Source: Candidatus Aminicenantota bacterium
GTDB lineage: Bacteria; Acidobacteriota; Aminicenantia; JAMOAD01
Assembly (NCBI GenBank): GCA_027031485.1
Contig: JALVQI010000077.1
Span: 1-40,973 of the forward strand
DNA: 40,973 bases
Direction of reading: 5' to 3'
This document shows positions 39,815 through 40,973 of the stretch, piece after piece; positions within the stretch are counted from its first letter, which is position 1, and every line of letters begins with the position of its first letter. Position numbers and translations under genes: made by a program. The notes under the pieces are model-generated. The model was not told the DNA's origin and did no database searches. It worked only from the letters and a program-made list of their open reading frames with translations.

Positions 39815-40891
39815 ATGAAGAATATACTGTTATTTTTGTTGATATTGGTTCTTCTTTTTAGTGTGTCCTATTCAAAGGAAACTAACATTAATTTGAATAA
39901 AACAATAGCATTGAATTTATCAAAATTACCTTTAAAATGTATTCATAAAGAGTTTCCGAATAAGCCCTCCCATGTGATGAATGGTCCCTATGATGTTCTT
40001 TCTCCAAAACAAATGCATCCGACATTTTATGGTTGTTTTGATTGGCACTCCTCTGTTCACGGGCACTGGATGCTTGTAAAGCTGCTAAAACTTTTCCCGA
40101 ATCTTGAAAACAGAAAAGAGATAATTGATTCTTTAAATATCAGTTTTACAGAGTCAAATATTAAAAAAGAGGTGAAATATCTTAATCAAAAGAACAGAAA
40201 ATCATTTGAAAGAATGTATGGCTGGGCATGGCTTTTAAAACTTGCGGAGGAATTGCACACTTGGGAATCAACTTTGGGGAAGAAATGGGCAAAAATTTTA
40301 AAACCTCTTGAAAAAAAGATAGTTGAAAGATATTTGAATTTTTTACCCAAACTTACATATCCCATAAGAACAGGAGTTCATCCGAATACAGCATTTGCCC
40401 TTGCTTTCGGGCTTGATTATGCAAGAGCCGTAAAGAATAAAAAACTTGAAAATCTGATAATAAAAAAAGCTAAAGATTTTTATCTTGAAGACAAAAATTG
40501 TCCGGCAAACTGGGAGCCGGGAGGTGAAGATTTCTTTTCTCCCTGTTTAATGGAAGCTGATCTTATGAGAAGAGTATTACAAAAAGATGATTATTTGAAG
40601 TGGTTTAAGGCTTTTCTTCCTGATTTAAAAAATTCAAACCTTGTTAAACCGGCTCATGTGGAAGACAGAAGTGATCCAAAGATAGTTCATCTTGATGGTT
40701 TGAATTTGAGCAGAGCCTGGTGTTTTATAGGGATAAAAAAAGCTTTGCCCGAAAATTCTGAATTTATTCCTGTTTTAAACAGGGCAATAAAAGAGCATCT
40801 TAATTACTCTTTACCAAATATTACAAGCGGACACTATGGAGGAGAACACTGGCTTGCCTCCTTTGCAATTTATGCACTGTCATCTAAATAA
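39815..40891 (+). CDS. DUF2891 family protein, secreted
   Basis: The signal peptide MKNILLFLLILVLLFSVSYS is followed by a helical protein with DUF2891 signatures: MHPTFYGCFDWHSSVHGHW near residue 70, RTGVHPNTAFALAFGLDYA, NWEPGGEDFFSPCLMEADLM and HYGGEHWLASFAIYA near the end. The family looks like an alpha/alpha toroid related to glycoside-processing enzymes, with conserved His, Trp and Glu, but its activity is unknown. At 358 residues it is complete. It closes the secreted-protein cluster, supporting a glycan-related theme. Confidence 0.8.
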   Translation: MKNILLFLLILVLLFSVSYSKETNINLNKTIALNLSKLPLKCIHKEFPNKPSHVMNGPYDVLSPKQMHPTFYGCFDWHSSVHGHWMLVKLLKLFPNLENRKEIIDSLNISFTESNIKKEVKYLNQKNRKSFERMYGWAWLLKLAEELHTWESTLGKKWAKILKPLEKKIVERYLNFLPKLTYPIRTGVHPNTAFALAFGLDYARAVKNKKLENLIIKKAKDFYLEDKNCPANWEPGGEDFFSPCLMEADLMRRVLQKDDYLKWFKAFLPDLKNSNLVKPAHVEDRSDPKIVHLDGLNLSRAWCFIGIKKALPENSEFIPVLNRAIKEHLNYSLPNITSGHYGGEHWLASFAIYALSSK

Positions 40892-40923
40892 AGAATTAGA
40901 AGACCTTTGTTTTTGACTCTTTA

Positions 40924-40939
40924 CCTAAAAACGGTTAGG
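40924..40939. terminator. Weak hairpin after the DUF2891 gene
   Basis: CCTAA (40924-40928) and TTAGG (40935-40939) flank a 6-base loop. The downstream side is A-rich, so termination on the plus strand is doubtful. It lies 33 bases after the stop. Confidence 0.25.
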
Positions 40940-40973
40940 AAAATAAAAAAGAGAAGATGAAACAAAATAGTAT

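Noticed and set aside
40957-40973. Possible start of a further rightward gene (ATGAAACAAAATAGT)
   Set aside because: Only five codons are in the window and the ribosome site is weak, so it cannot be supported.

Overview
The window comes from an AT-rich diderm bacterium. It carries two predicted outer-membrane beta-barrel proteins, many signal peptides, NtrC-type and DUF4388/roadblock signalling proteins, and iron-sulfur electron carriers, which fits an anaerobic or microaerophilic life. I cannot name the phylum from sequence alone. There is one tRNA-Ser(UGA), no rRNA and no CRISPR array. A truncated IS4-type transposase end lies at the left edge.

Region 1 (about 0.2-3.1 kb) is a signalling group on the minus strand: a receiver-DUF4388-roadblock protein, a PAS-like histidine kinase with a G10 tract next to its start, and a single-domain roadblock protein with its own sigma-70-type promoter. 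Region 2 (3.3-12.9 kb) is a divergent envelope and electron-transfer locus. Leftward run an OB-like exported protein, an exported polyferredoxin with eight 4Fe-4S motifs, a beta-barrel, two small envelope proteins, a NapH-like ferredoxin and a DUF4405 membrane protein. Rightward run a calcium-repeat protein, another beta-barrel, a paralogue of the OB-like protein, a sensor kinase and a sigma-54 activator. Divergent sigma-54-like promoters with two helically phased palindromic upstream sites lie between the arms, so the activator probably controls both. Region 3 (13.0-17.1 kb) is housekeeping: tRNA-Ser, ftsK, nagA-like and a DUF218 gene.

Region 4 (about 17.2-33.0 kb) is the most unusual part. 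It encodes a Ro60/TROVE-vWA protein, an ECF-like sigma factor, two related small proteins, two tandem trypsin-like proteases, a SAM methyltransferase, an AAA_14-type ATPase, an aspartic-protease-like protein, a WYPSAG-motif protein, a small membrane protein, a Cdc48-type AAA ATPase, a phage-style leucine-rich-repeat protein, a compact M28 peptidase, and an HsdS-like plus HsdM-like pair whose methyltransferase motifs are degenerate. The two arms appear to be wired together. The sigma-factor operon and the facing minus-strand operon 11 kb away share nearly the same promoter with a TGTATGATACA dyad. A two-block element (TCGG, then exactly 20 nt to TGTGTA or a variant) occurs three times before the TROVE gene and twice before the facing operon. 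Directly after the third copy is a long interrupted stem-loop that looks like a Y RNA, the known partner of Ro60. The sigma-factor Shine-Dalgarno is masked by a 12-bp stem. My inference is an inducible RNA/protein quality-control or conflict system built around a Ro-Y RNA particle, several proteases and AAA machines. I do not know of a described system with this composition.

Region 5 (33.1-40.9 kb) holds tryptophanase, a possible miniature transposon remnant, then a rightward group of a secreted transglutaminase-like protein, a large secreted protein of unknown function, an aldo/keto reductase and a DUF2891 protein.
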